A stretch of 64,000 nt of DNA from Isoetes taiwanensis. Lineage: Eukaryota; Streptophyta; Lycopodiopsida; Isoetales; Isoetaceae. The notes under the pieces were generated by a model, which saw only the letters and a list, made by a program, of their open reading frames with translations, ran no database searches and was not told where the DNA came from. The stretch is taken from positions 19,763,252 through 19,827,251 of the forward strand of contig JAJEKV010000018.1 of assembly GCA_021234155.1 (NCBI GenBank), read 5' to 3'. The first letter of the stretch is position 1; every line of letters starts with the position of its first letter. Made by a program: the position numbers and the translations under genes. Shown piece by piece: positions 36,168-46,656 of this stretch.

Positions 36168-36582
36168 CCCCTTCTAAAATTTAACCCATGTCCTCATGGA
36201 TCGATCATAGGTCTACTGAAGCATTCTATGATTCAATGTCTCAAATTTAGAATAGCTCTAGCTCAAATCAAAACTTCACCTTAGATGTGCAATTGCTACC
36301 CATCTTACTAGACATGCCACAAGGAAACCCTTAACTTAAGATCAACATAGCAATTTGACTACATGGATACTTCTCTCATCGTTCGCTTCCATAGCAATGA
36401 TGGAGCTTCAAGACAGTATACGCTTGGAACACCGTCTTCAAATATTTCTGAAAGAGGATCCATTAGCACATTCCAACCTTAACTTGATCTATGGTCCACC
36501 ACGTCAATACTCAAAGATCCAAACCCGCAATCCACAGATCATAATATCAGCATCCAAAGATCCAACATTGCTCTGATACCAG
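36168..36582 (-). other. Internal domain: primer site to polypurine tract, ~415 bp
   Basis: It holds only the primer-binding site (right end), a short AT-rich region and the polypurine tract (left end). The 73-codon plus-strand frame at 36355-36576 is antisense to the element and not convincing. Confidence 0.8.
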
Positions 36583-38689
36583 TCCTCGTGACTAAGTGGG
36601 GATCCCTGGCTTCCTCTGCATGCATGGAAATACTCTGCAAATCTTGGATAAGCATAAACACAGACGAAAAATTCTACGTGAGTACTGTGCTAAAATAATG
36701 ACAACATAGTCCAAGGAAATACCAAACATGTACATGAGAAGCAAAGACATACCAAACCATCATGAAGCATAGCTCCGGGACAATGGGAAGCTCAGCCAGC
36801 CTACATGCAGGCCCCATTATAGCAATGCCCAAAGAGCTCACATTCCGAGCCCCGTTGGCGGAGTTGGTGGGGTGAACCTCGTATGCGCATACCCTTCCCA
36901 GCCCACGTCTGGCGCTGGAGGACCTCTTACTATGGAGTCATAGAGGTGACGTAGCATCCCTGCCAGGAGAACTACGCCCGGTGTCACAGAGCACAAGAAT
37001 ACCACGTAGAACACAGATGAACATGAGCATGCCGGAGCAATCTAGGCCACCGAACCTAGAAGCCCGACCCCAGAGGATCCAAGAGACATCAAAACCAAGA
37101 CAACAGTGGAACAATGTCAAAGTCTGAGACATGTGACATTCGTTAGATTATCTATGACTACAGGTGCCTAGACCATAGTCTGCCCCTTGTTGAAGTTGCC
37201 CATACATATTGAAGTGGCTTATTCAATGCTCCTTACAACGACATCTAAGTAGATTCAATACTTAGCATTTCCTCAAAGATCAAGCTTACACTAAAGAAAT
37301 TCCCCATAAGGAATGCAACTTCACATTAGCTTCTGTTAAATCCATTAACCATAATAACTTACCATACTTCTTACATGCAATTCTTTTGTCAATTCATCCA
37401 ATACCATGTCGGAGTAGCTAAACAAGTGATGAAGACCTAATGATCCAAATAAGACGATGTAGCATGCTTAGAATCCAGCACTATTAACTTAAAAAACAAT
37501 ATAACCTAATGTCTGCAACTGCATATAATCCTTGCCACGTGATCCTGAACCATAGCTCCATCTCTAAAAGCCAAAGCAACCTAGATGGCACAATGCTTGA
37601 GCTTCATGTTCAACTTATCAATTAGCTACCTAGATGCTCATATTCTCCTTTACTCGTATCAAGGAGGATCTATTTAAGAGCCATCTTAGAGGTCAATCTG
37701 TCAGGTTCTTTACCATTTTAGAGTTGTCAATCTTTATATTTCATACTAATTTAGTTAGATTACAATCATTTCAAGTAATGCATTTCCTTACTATTACAAT
37801 TCTTTCGACTATCCTGCGCAATCTGTGGCAGTCTTTACTGATTCCATCCACATGCAAGGGAACTAAGCCCCATTCCAAATGTTTATTCTTTAATTAAGTC
37901 CTTAGGTTAGCAACAAAATCCTAAACCAAGCAAATATAGAAACAACTCAACCAAACAAATATAAACAACGGAAAAAGAAACGTGATCGGTTAGTTCCAAA
38001 ACTTGTAGACGTCTAGTAAAGAAGGTTCAAGACATGCCAATTCTGTGGATTCAAGCTAGCTTGGTACTTTTCAAGTAATTTCAGATCTTCTTGACTTAGA
38101 ATTAGCCTTTCCAGATAGGTTTCATTGACTGGTTACCATCCGTAGCCTTATGAGTCTCCAACAATCTCATAATTTATCATATGCACATGCAAAAATCATG
38201 TACAAACTAATCATAGGAGCTCATAGCATTCCAATTGATCAAAAGCAAAACCCCATCTGAGAATTTCTTCATGCCTAGACCTCTGGATCCATTCTCCTTG
38301 CTTGCGCCTCAAAAGTTCGCCTTGTAGCTCCAAGAATTAAACTGCAGAAAAAGATACATAGTGCAGTCAATTCTGAACCTGCATCACTATTTCTGTCATA
38401 ACTTTTGCACACAGATGAATTTTGGGCTCATCAGACCCATTCCGGAAGCTTACTCAGAATCCCTTCAAGTAAAAGAAAAATCATTAAAAAAGGATCTCGG
38501 TTCACTGAGATATGATGCTCCACATTTCGGGCTCCAAAACTGCCCAGAGTTGCTCTCTGCCTTCATGCTCTGCAACAATCCTTTCTCCAAAGAGACAAAA
38601 CCTTGAACTCATGCTGCATACCTGTTATACATGTGTACATACGTACATAAGTACGTATACTGGCCCATCAAGTGCCCAGGTCTGTTACA
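36583..38689 (-). repeat. 5' LTR of the non-coding element
   Basis: Direct copy of 34058-36167, offset about 2,525 bp. The landmark CGTACATAAGTACGTATACT occurs near the right end of both LTRs. Confidence 0.85.
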
Positions 38690-38693
38690 GTTA

Positions 38694-38875
38694 AAATCCA
38701 TTGGATTTAGAATAGAATAGAATAGAATAGAGTTTTTATCATCCAGGGAGACCAATCGGCCTATAGGACCTAAAAAAATAGAGAACTCTAGATTAAGTCT
38801 TCAAGTTTCTATTTCAACCGGAAATCTTACAGGCTCCGAGGGAATTTGGAAATCGCTCTGATACCAATTGATACA
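38694..38875 (-). mobile_element. 5' fragment of a second LTR retrotransposon with TAGAA repeats
   Basis: On the minus strand a methionine-tRNA primer site (TTGGTATCAGAGCGA, about 38853-38867) is followed at about 80 bp by CCTATAGGCCGATTGGTC and, after GATAAAAAC, TTCTA pentamers. The block matches 14.93-15.00 kb in the opposite orientation. The element is truncated at 38694 by, or adjacent to, the non-coding LTR element. Its LTR should lie to the right of 38870, but the far end was not found. Confidence 0.6.
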
Positions 38876-39820
38876 AGTTTAAAAAACTGAGATGCATAAT
38901 TCAAACTTAATCTAAAACTTGAACAAAAGAGTCCTTAAACAAACAATTACCAACCCTTAAGGCCAAGACTCACTACCCAACCGGGCTATCTGAGCAAGAG
39001 AATTTCTGAGAAAGAGCTTAATTTTTGGAAGATAGTAAAGGCAAGGGATTATTCAATTAACCACTAGAGAACCTTCTCTAGCAAGGAAAGGCTAAGAAAT
39101 GGGTAATTTAATATAAGCACTAGAGACTACGCTCTGGCAACAACACAAATTCTAGATTTAGGCTAAGATTCTAGATTTTAGGATTTGGCTATAACTTCTT
39201 TGGCTCTAATACGTTGTCTGATGGAAATTCAAGGTAGCTGTGAAACAACATATTGGCAGAAGAATGGATTTGGTGAATCATTGTCTGGCATTTTGGCTAC
39301 ATTTCCTCTTTTTCCTAGTCGTAGACAAGTCTTCCTTTTTCTATCTCTGATGTCATGATCGTTGCTTTGCCACTGACGTCATTCTCTACTTCCTTATTTG
39401 CTGCTCAACAGTTGTCACCCTTCGGCTCTAATCCTAGTCAATGTCTTCAGTCTACTTTATATAATTCTTTGCAGGTCTTTTCAAAATTTAGTTATCTCTT
39501 TTTCTTAAAGTTTTATATAATAATAATAATTCTTATCATAGTCCTTAGATAGCTTAGTTAATTTAATCTATGATTAGGTCTAGGCAATGGCTTTCTTTCC
39601 CTTTCTCTTGCTCCCATAGGCACTCCCCCGAGCATCACCATATCAAGTAACCTCCCCAAGTTTTTGGTGTTAGCCAATAAAAAAATCTATGATCTTAGAT
39701 CGAGCTTGTGAATCACTAAAAGATGGGGTTTGAAAGTTGCCACGGCAATCTATGCATGAAGATCAAGATTTACTTGTTGATAGTAAGAAATGAGGCTGAG
39801 AAGATAAAAAGGCCTTTGTT
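38876..39820. other. Spacer, possibly LTR sequence of flanking elements
   Basis: AT-rich, no gene recognised. It could include the LTR belonging to the primer site at 38.86 kb or the 5' end of the copia copy that follows. Confidence 0.4.
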
Positions 39821-40723
39821 ACTGATACAAAGCGCACTCACTATTGTGGTAGAAGCTGGGGTCGTGGTGGTGATAGTCAGCAATTGGCTAGACTTGAGCA
39901 ACCTAAGTCAGAGACTATTTGTGCCTATCGTAAGAAGAAGAATCATGTTGAAAACGAGTGTTATTATAAACGCTTTGTTAATGAGCATAAAACTTTACTC
40001 TAGGCAATCTGAGATGGACCTCATATTTCAGATGAACATGCAAGTGTTGCATGTGATGAAGCTTCTGAAATCGCTCTTTCTACAGGAACTATTGTTTTCA
40101 TGACTATTGATTCCGGTGCAACACAGCACATGCCTTTTCACAGGCACTAGTTGAAGAATTACTGCTAACACGACCCATGAGGTCAAAGGCATTGGAGATC
40201 TTCATGTTGATACTCCCAATGGTGTGTAAGTCTTGCGTGGCATTTTACATGTGCCTGCTTTATGCCGAAATCTTATTTTTGTGTCTGGACTTGCTAATCT
40301 TGATCTATCTATACAACTTAATAGATGATTGCGTAGATCCATCCAAGATGGATATGTACTTGGAGTTGCCCCGAGAGATCATCTGTACGAGCTTAAATTG
40401 ACTGATGATTTTGTGAATCTTATGACTACTAGTGGAGATGAAGTACACTATGGCATCATCGTTTTGCACATGTTAACTTCCAATATTTATTGGATATGCC
40501 CTCTGATAGAACCGTGGATGGTTTATCTTTGAGTAGGACTGCATCAATGTGAGGCATGTGTTGTAGGGAAGCAACATCGTCGTCCTTTCAATGAAAAGGG
40601 ACAACATGCAACACAACTTTTGGAGCTTATGTATGCTGATGTATGTGGCGCACTACCTTGTGCTTTGAGTAGTGCACGATATTTCATTTTGTTTGTTGAT
40701 GATTTTTCTCGTAGGGCTTTTGT

Positions 40724-41277
40724 ATCATTAGGGATTTTTTGAGATCATAAAAGGGCCTTCTAAGAATTACTGACTAAGCTATATGAACTACCAATCAAAA
40801 AACAGAACTGATAATCCAGTCAGCAAAACAGTTATAACTAACTCACTGGATCACATTTTCTAGCATAAGTGTTGATAGAAAAGTCCAAATGAGCTTTTGT
40901 TTGGGGCAATAGATAGATCTCATTGAGATCTTTCCAACCTTGGGTGGTTTGCATACCTTTTAGCCCCGCAGGATAGTAAAAAATGGTAAAAACCATATTT
41001 TTTGGAGTTTTGACAATCATAAGTGGTTAAAATATGTGGAAAGCACCCAAGATTGGAAAGATCTCAACGAGATCTATCTATTGCACTAAATGAGAGCTCA
41101 TTTGGACTTTTTTATCAATAGTTATGCTAGAAAATGTGATCCAGTGAGTTAGTTATGACAGTTTTGCTGACTGGACCCGTCAGGCTCTGAATTCTGATTG
41201 GTAGTTCATTTATCGTCATTTGGCTTAGTTGGCATATTTTGAAGGCCCTTTTTTAATCTCAAAAAAACCCTAATGAT
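40724..41277. mobile_element. ~550 bp foldback element inside the copia integrase
   Basis: It starts ATCATTAGGG and ends CCCTAATGAT. The inverted similarity continues through most of both halves, for example AAAGGGCCTTC, GACTAAGC, GATCACATTTTCTAGCAT and GATAGATCTCATTGAGATC on the left, with their complements on the right. The integrase frame is broken at this point and resumes after it. No clear target duplication was seen. It has no coding capacity. Confidence 0.8.
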
Positions 41278-42140
41278 TTTATCTCTATGAAGTCCCAAGT
41301 CTTCACCAAATTCCAAATGTTTAAAAGTATGGTGGAGACTCAGACTGACAAAGTGATCAAGAGATTACGTACTAACAATGGTGGAGAATTTATCTCTGCT
41401 CAATTCAAATGTTTTACAAAGAGCACGGTATAGTTTGTGAGCCTACCATTATTTATTCCCCTCATGAAAATGGTATTGCTGAGCGTAAGAGCAGGCAAAG
41501 TGATTAGAAGAGCTTTTGAAGCAGTTTAAACTGCCCACGGAGCTGCAAAAATGATCCAACCAAAGATCTCAGCTCTGCCACATAGTTTCCGCTTGATTTT
41601 TGGCCAAAAATACCGCTTTTTGGCCAAAAATACCTTTTTTTTTTTGCTGGAAATATCACTCTTTTCGGCCAGAAATACCACCTGCCTGATAACGGGTGGC
41701 CAGAAATAACACCAAAAAAGTCCAAAAATACCATATCCCGGACTCTAAATATGGGCGTCCTTCTCTGAAAGGCGTAACTCCTTTGCAATATATGGACGGG
41801 AGTCAAACCAAATATTCAAAATTCGCGAGTTTTTGGTTGTCTAGCCTATGTTTATATTCCAAAAGAGAAGAGGAAGAAGCTTGATCTGGTCGGCCTCAAT
41901 GCCATATTTATTGGCTATGTTGTGGAGGCACAGGGATACCGATTTTATGATATTGCTATGCGAAGAATCATTATTAGTCGTGATGCAGTGTTTGATGAGT
42001 CTACTATGGCTGACATGGTTATTCCTCGTTATGATCATAATATTATTCTTAGCAATTTTGAGATACTTGATAGCGACCTAATTCCTATTGTGAAACAGAA
42101 GTCACTAAATCCCCATGTGGATCTTAATGTGGATAATAGG

Positions 42141-42257
42141 TCTTTGCATCCTGATGTTAGGAATGAGCTTGTAAATGAATCTTTACATCCTCATATTGGG
42201 AATGAGCTTGTAAATGGGTCTTTACATACTCATGTAGGGAATGAGCTTGTAAATCCT
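42141..42257 (+). repeat. Three 39-bp in-frame repeats in the copia remnant
   Basis: The frame encodes SLHPDVRNELVNE, SLHPHIGNELVNG and SLHTHVGNELVNP. The multiple-of-three length kept the frame open after the duplication. It lies in the variable region between integrase and reverse transcriptase. Confidence 0.85.
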
Positions 42258-43670
42258 ACAGTGGAAGATGTCAATGCTGGAGTTCTTGATGATGTGACTA
42301 TCAACAAAGGTAGTTGGGCGATTGTTGAAAAAGGATACTCGCAAGTGCGTCTTAAAAGCTGAAGACATGAATTCTTATTTTTTTGATGGATTTCTACCAA
42401 GTTTTGCGGATTTCAATGTGTATATAAGACGCTCTCTAGAATATTTCATAGTGATTAGGCTTTATGTGGACGACACTATTTTGGCAATTAAGAGAAGACT
42501 CTCTTCTGCATTTAGAATTTTTACCAAATCACTAGATTAAAACCGACATCAACACAATGTTTGAGAATAAGAATAGATATTAGAAAATTGTAGCACTTGA
42601 GTTTTTTCTTTTGCAGCCACCAAAGTTTTTTTTTTCCATCCGAGTCTGAGACCAAATTTGCAGGTGGGGAGATTATCTGTGAGTTGCAATATTTGGTCTT
42701 CTTTTTTTTATAGACATGACATTTTCTTTATCTTATTTGATGAAAGTCTAAAGTAGCAGATGGGCTATTAGTGGAGGTGCCTTTACTGGAAAGGCAGCAT
42801 GCCTTTATGAAAAGGCAACATGAGCGTCTTTACCTTTTACCTTTACGATACTATATATCATTCAATATACGTGTATTTTATTGTGGTGCATACCTCTACC
42901 GCAAGTTTAATATTTTCTCTAAGAGCAGCGTGCTCTCTATTTGCCACAAAGTCAGAAGGAGAACACATGGAATAGAGTTTAGATTACTCCTTCCTATTTC
43001 AACCACAGTAGGACTGAAAGGTGAGTAAATATTAAGTCGCATTTAATTAAAGTGGGTCTCATTCCATTCCCACTTTTTTTTTGGAACCTTGTTATTTTAC
43101 ACGAAAAGGACGAGGGAAACATTTAAAACCGCATTATTGCTTTAGAAGATGCCTGTTTTCATGTGTGAAAAAAAAATGGTTAAGGAAAATAACGAGGTCT
43201 ACTTTTCTCGATTAGCGAGTGATAAAGAGCACAACTAAAACCAATGAAAATGCTATCTCTCTATAAACAAAGTGCTGCTTTGTCCTGAATTTTTATTCAT
43301 AAATTACATTGTATTTTACAATGGTTGAAGATACCATGATGGTCGGGCTGACACAAATATTACATCATCTTCGCACATAGCCCACCTACTGGGAACAACA
43401 TGCAGAGCAAGGTCTGAGGTGTTCCAAGCCACAAGAGCAACTTGAAGAGAATAGAAATCTGAACATGCTAGCCTGACCAATGCATGTCACCAACCTCTTC
43501 TCGCCCTCTTTCCTCAATGAACGGGTCTTTCCATGGCTCCCGATCATGTCCTTTCTGTTCGTGATCTGTACCGGGAAAGGCAAAATCAAGTTAATGCAAG
43601 TGATGCTACAGATAATACAAATAAGAAGACAACCAGTTCTAAGGGCCATTTCTGAAGAATGTAGGTATGA

Positions 43671-44230
43671 GGCCCTTTCTCGACTCGTGAGTCGAGAAAG
43701 GCCCTAAGGCCCCTTTGAGGGCCTTTCTCGACCTAGAATTCGAGAAATGTAGCAAGCGCCCGAAAAAAAAAGAAACGTTTTTTTCCCTTCTTTTTAAGTA
43801 GGAAAAAAAAAGTTGTTTGAGGGCGTCGAGAAAGGCCCTAAGGCCCATCTGAGGGCCTTTCTCAACTCGCGAGTCGAGAAAATATAGCTTAGAGCAAAAA
43901 CAAAAACTTTTTTTCTCCCTTTTTTTTTAAGTAGGAAAAAAAAAAGTTTTTTGAGGGCCTTTCTCGACTCGCGAGTCGAGAAAGACCCTTAAAGCCCCTC
44001 TGATGGCCTTTCTCAACTCGCGAGTCGAGAAAGGCAGCTCATAGTGAAAATGCAAGTCTGAGGGCCTTTCTCGACTCGCGAGTCGAGAAAGGCAACTCAA
44101 AGTGAAAAACGCAGGTCTGTGGGCCAATTCTGTGGAAAAGGCAGATCTGAGGAACTTTCTCGACTCGCGAGTCGAGAAAGGCAGCTTAGAGTGAAAAACT
44201 TAAGTCTGAGGGTCTTTCTCGACTCAAACA
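43671..44230. repeat. Array of 26-bp perfect palindromes
   Basis: The half-site CTTTCTCGACTCG is joined to its own reverse complement to make a perfect 26-bp palindrome. Full or near-perfect copies start at about 43675, 43858, 43957, 44007, 44064 and 44155. A variant with a different centre lies near 43723 and a half copy ends the array near 44225. Between them lie GAGGGCC and AGTGAAAA spacers and short T/A runs. It has no coding frame. Confidence 0.9.
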
Positions 44231-45199
44231 TGTAATCAAACATGCAACAAGTGTGGCAAACCTAGTTGCCTACAAACATAGTTTCTATCTCCAATATTAT
44301 GGAGCACAAATCATGACTAATTGGACCATATTCTATGTATTTTCTGTGCATTTTCTAATGCACACCATATCCTATGCATTTTCTATGTATACATATACAA
44401 AATGAATGCATGCTCGAAAAATATGGGACTTTAATAATAGGATGAGCTAGACAATATAATATAAGCTAAAATAATATAGACATTATAATATCCCATTGGC
44501 CTTGGATAAATATCCCATTGATGCCCCGCTTTTTTTCTGCTTAAAAAAAATGGGATTTTAATAATAAGACGAGCTAAACAATATAATATGATCTAAAATA
44601 ATATATAACATATGGCATTAGAATTTATATATAATATTTTAATCCATACCCATTGGCCTTAGATAAATATCCCATTGGCCACGCTATACTCTGCCACGCT
44701 ATAAATAATCGTCAAATTAAAATCCTATATTAACATTTATTTTATACTTGTTTTTTCAACGTATTTTTTTACCCCGTTTTTTTTCTATACCCTGCCATTT
44801 TTTCCCGCCCATGCTTGAAATTTAAAATTTGGTACATACCTTTGAGACGAAGATCCTTTGTACCACTTGGACTCTTTGTTTCTGGAAGAAGCTCCCATAG
44901 CCATCCACACCACCACATCTTTTTTGATCAAAATTTTCTGATCAAAACGGAAGAAGGGGAAATATTATCAGAAGAAAATGGTTTTAAATCTGCACAATCT
45001 GGGCTGTTTGGATGAGAAGTGGAAGATTTAGAGCATAGAGACGGCAGGCATTCCGGCAAGGGAAGGGATTTTTTGGTGCGGCGAACAGACATCCTGAGCG
45101 GATGAATCAACCAAAACAGAGGAAGAACACGAAGAAGAAGGAGAAAAATTTCTTTAACTATTTTCTGCATTGGCATTTGGTTTAGAAACACCGGAAAAG

Positions 45200-45290
45200 A
45201 CCAAATCTCTGGTACAAGCTTGGAAATTTATGGCGCAGATAAGCTTGGGCTTGGAAATTTATGGCACAGACAAGCCGTGGCTTCTTTTTC
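45200..45290. repeat. Short direct repeat around TTGGAAATTTATGGC
   Basis: AGCTTGGAAATTTATGGCGCAGATAAG is followed directly by a second copy reading GGCTTGGAAATTTATGGCAC, then AGACAAGC. The frames over it (about 80 codons on each strand) are not convincing genes. Confidence 0.6.
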
Positions 45291-46059
45291 ATCTTGGGTT
45301 TTGCTTTCTGGGAACCCAATCTCTTCAAAATCTGTGCTGGATGGGGTTTGGAAGTTTCTTTCTTCCAATCGGACTGATTTGCCATAGCCAAATCCATTTC
45401 AAGGGCCAAATCTAGAGGCCGAATGCGTTGGGCAGCCTTTGTAAGCGCAGGTAGTTTCTTCAGCAGTATCGTTTTGCAATCTCCGATTTCTGCTGCCCAT
45501 TTGCCCCAAGGCCGCTGTCTTACGCCTCTGTATTTCTGTACCTTTTCTTTGCCATTCCTTTTTTTTTTTTAATTCTTTGCCATTCTTTTTCTCAAATCCT
45601 TCCCTTTCTGCCATAGCCGGAGCTCCTACACCTTCAGAGCCCTTCACCCTTCTTTTCTCCACATTTATTTTTTTCTTTTGTGATTTCTTCAACCGTCCAC
45701 TTATTCCTCTGTAATTTCCTTCAATAGAAATCTGACCAACCTTGCTAATGCAAATACTGGTTTGCAAATCCGCTACTCTGTGCTCTAGTCGTAGCCATTA
45801 GGATAAGAGCATCTCAACTCTCTAAAAGTAGGGCAATTCATTTTACATTCGACGGATGAGAAAATTCAAAGAAACAGTTTGGGCTTTGGCCTCCAGTTTC
45901 TAATCGCCGTTTCTGATTTGCTGAGCGGAGTAGCTGAGTAGGAACGGATTTGGCGCTGCAGTAGGTCACAGAAAACTCTGCTCTAATTAATTTGATTAAT
46001 TATTGTTTATATTTTAATAATTGGTACTTTTCAAAAGGGATCCATCCCTTTAACTCTCG

Positions 46060-46245
46060 TTGGTTTCCCCCAACTTCTCCCCTCCCTTCTCCCCTTGTCC
46101 CCGCCCCGCCCCTCTCCCTCTTGCCACTTCTCCCTCTTGCCCCTTCTTGCCCCTTGTCCCTTGCCCCTCTCCCTCTTTGCCCCCTCTTTCTTTGCTCTCT
46201 CCCCAGCTTCTCCCCTTTGCCCCTCCCCCTCGTCATTTGCTTAGG
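46060..46245. repeat. Polypyrimidine tract (CTCCCTTGCCCC-type)
   Basis: About 185 bp almost purely C and T on the plus strand, in imperfect CTCCCTCTTGCCCC repeats. Such tracts can form triplex or G-rich single strands. The open frames on both strands are a by-product of the low complexity. Confidence 0.8.
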
Positions 46246-46656
46246 CAACCTCCATGCTATAGCATTGCATGAGATTGCTTAGTCTCTATTGCCCTCGTCC
46301 CTTCTCCCTACTCCCTTTTGCTCTCACCCCGCCTTGGTTTTTTGTAAACTTTCTCAACTCAACTCGTGGTTTGTAAAATTTATGAGAAAAAACAAGTGAC
46401 CTAGTTCTTGGTGTGTGATGTGTAATTCTATTCAAGCATTCAATTCAAATTTTTTTTTCTTTAGTATGAGTCCCATTTTCAGTCTGAGTCCCAAACGTCG
46501 AGATCTGACCCACTTTAATTAAATGCGACTTTATTTTAATTTTTACATTTGACAATACAAACCTCTATGAAGGTGAACTATCAATGCTTTAAAGTTAAGA
46601 GAAATGGATTAAAAAATTAATGACTCTGGTGCAGTTGAAATAGACTATTGATTTGT

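Larger units (their letters stand above)
34058..38689 (-). mobile_element. Non-coding LTR retrotransposon with ~2.1 kb LTRs
   Basis: Two direct repeats of about 2.11 kb (34058-36167 and 36583-38689) flank only about 415 bp. Next to the right repeat the plus strand reads GCTCTGATACCA, the reverse complement of the initiator-tRNA primer site, so the element runs on the minus strand. At the other internal end the minus strand reads AGAAGGGGAGAC before TGTAACAGACC, a polypurine tract followed by the LTR start. GTTA flanks both ends (34054-34057, 38690-38693), a probable 4-5 bp target duplication. No gag or pol is present, so it depends on another element. By eye the LTRs differ at a few percent of positions. 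Confidence 0.88.
39830..42540 (+). pseudogene. Ty1/copia polyprotein remnant (gag zinc knuckle to reverse transcriptase), interrupted
   Basis: Read across several frames, this shows the copia gene order. A gag zinc knuckle ICAYRKKKNHVENECYYK (second Cys replaced) lies at about 39920. The protease IDSGATQHM is at about 40108. Pre-integrase LYELKLTDD is at about 40385, and CEACVVGKQHRRPF at about 40550. Integrase pieces follow: LMYADVCG, FILFVDDFSRRAF, then LRTNNGGEFIS and SPHENGIAERKSR after an insertion, then FGCLAYVYIPKEKRKKLD. A truncated reverse transcriptase has FIVIRLYVDDTILA at about 42440. Many stops and frame changes and a 550 bp insertion at 40724-41277 show that it is dead. Confidence 0.85.
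43035..46530. mobile_element. Candidate 3.5 kb DNA element with 24-bp inverted ends and TTA target sites
   Basis: AGTCGCATTTAATTAAAG at 43035 continues to GTGGGTC. Its exact reverse complement ends at 46530, giving a perfect 24-bp inverted repeat. TTA lies immediately outside both ends (43032-43034, 46531-46533), the 3-bp duplication of PIF/Harbinger elements. The interior has no transposase frame. It contains the palindrome array at 43.67-44.23 kb and a polypyrimidine tract. It could be one non-autonomous element or a chance pair of related MITEs facing each other. Confidence 0.6.

Noticed and set aside
45992-46282. 96-codon Pro/Leu-rich frame
   Set aside because: Product of the polypyrimidine tract.
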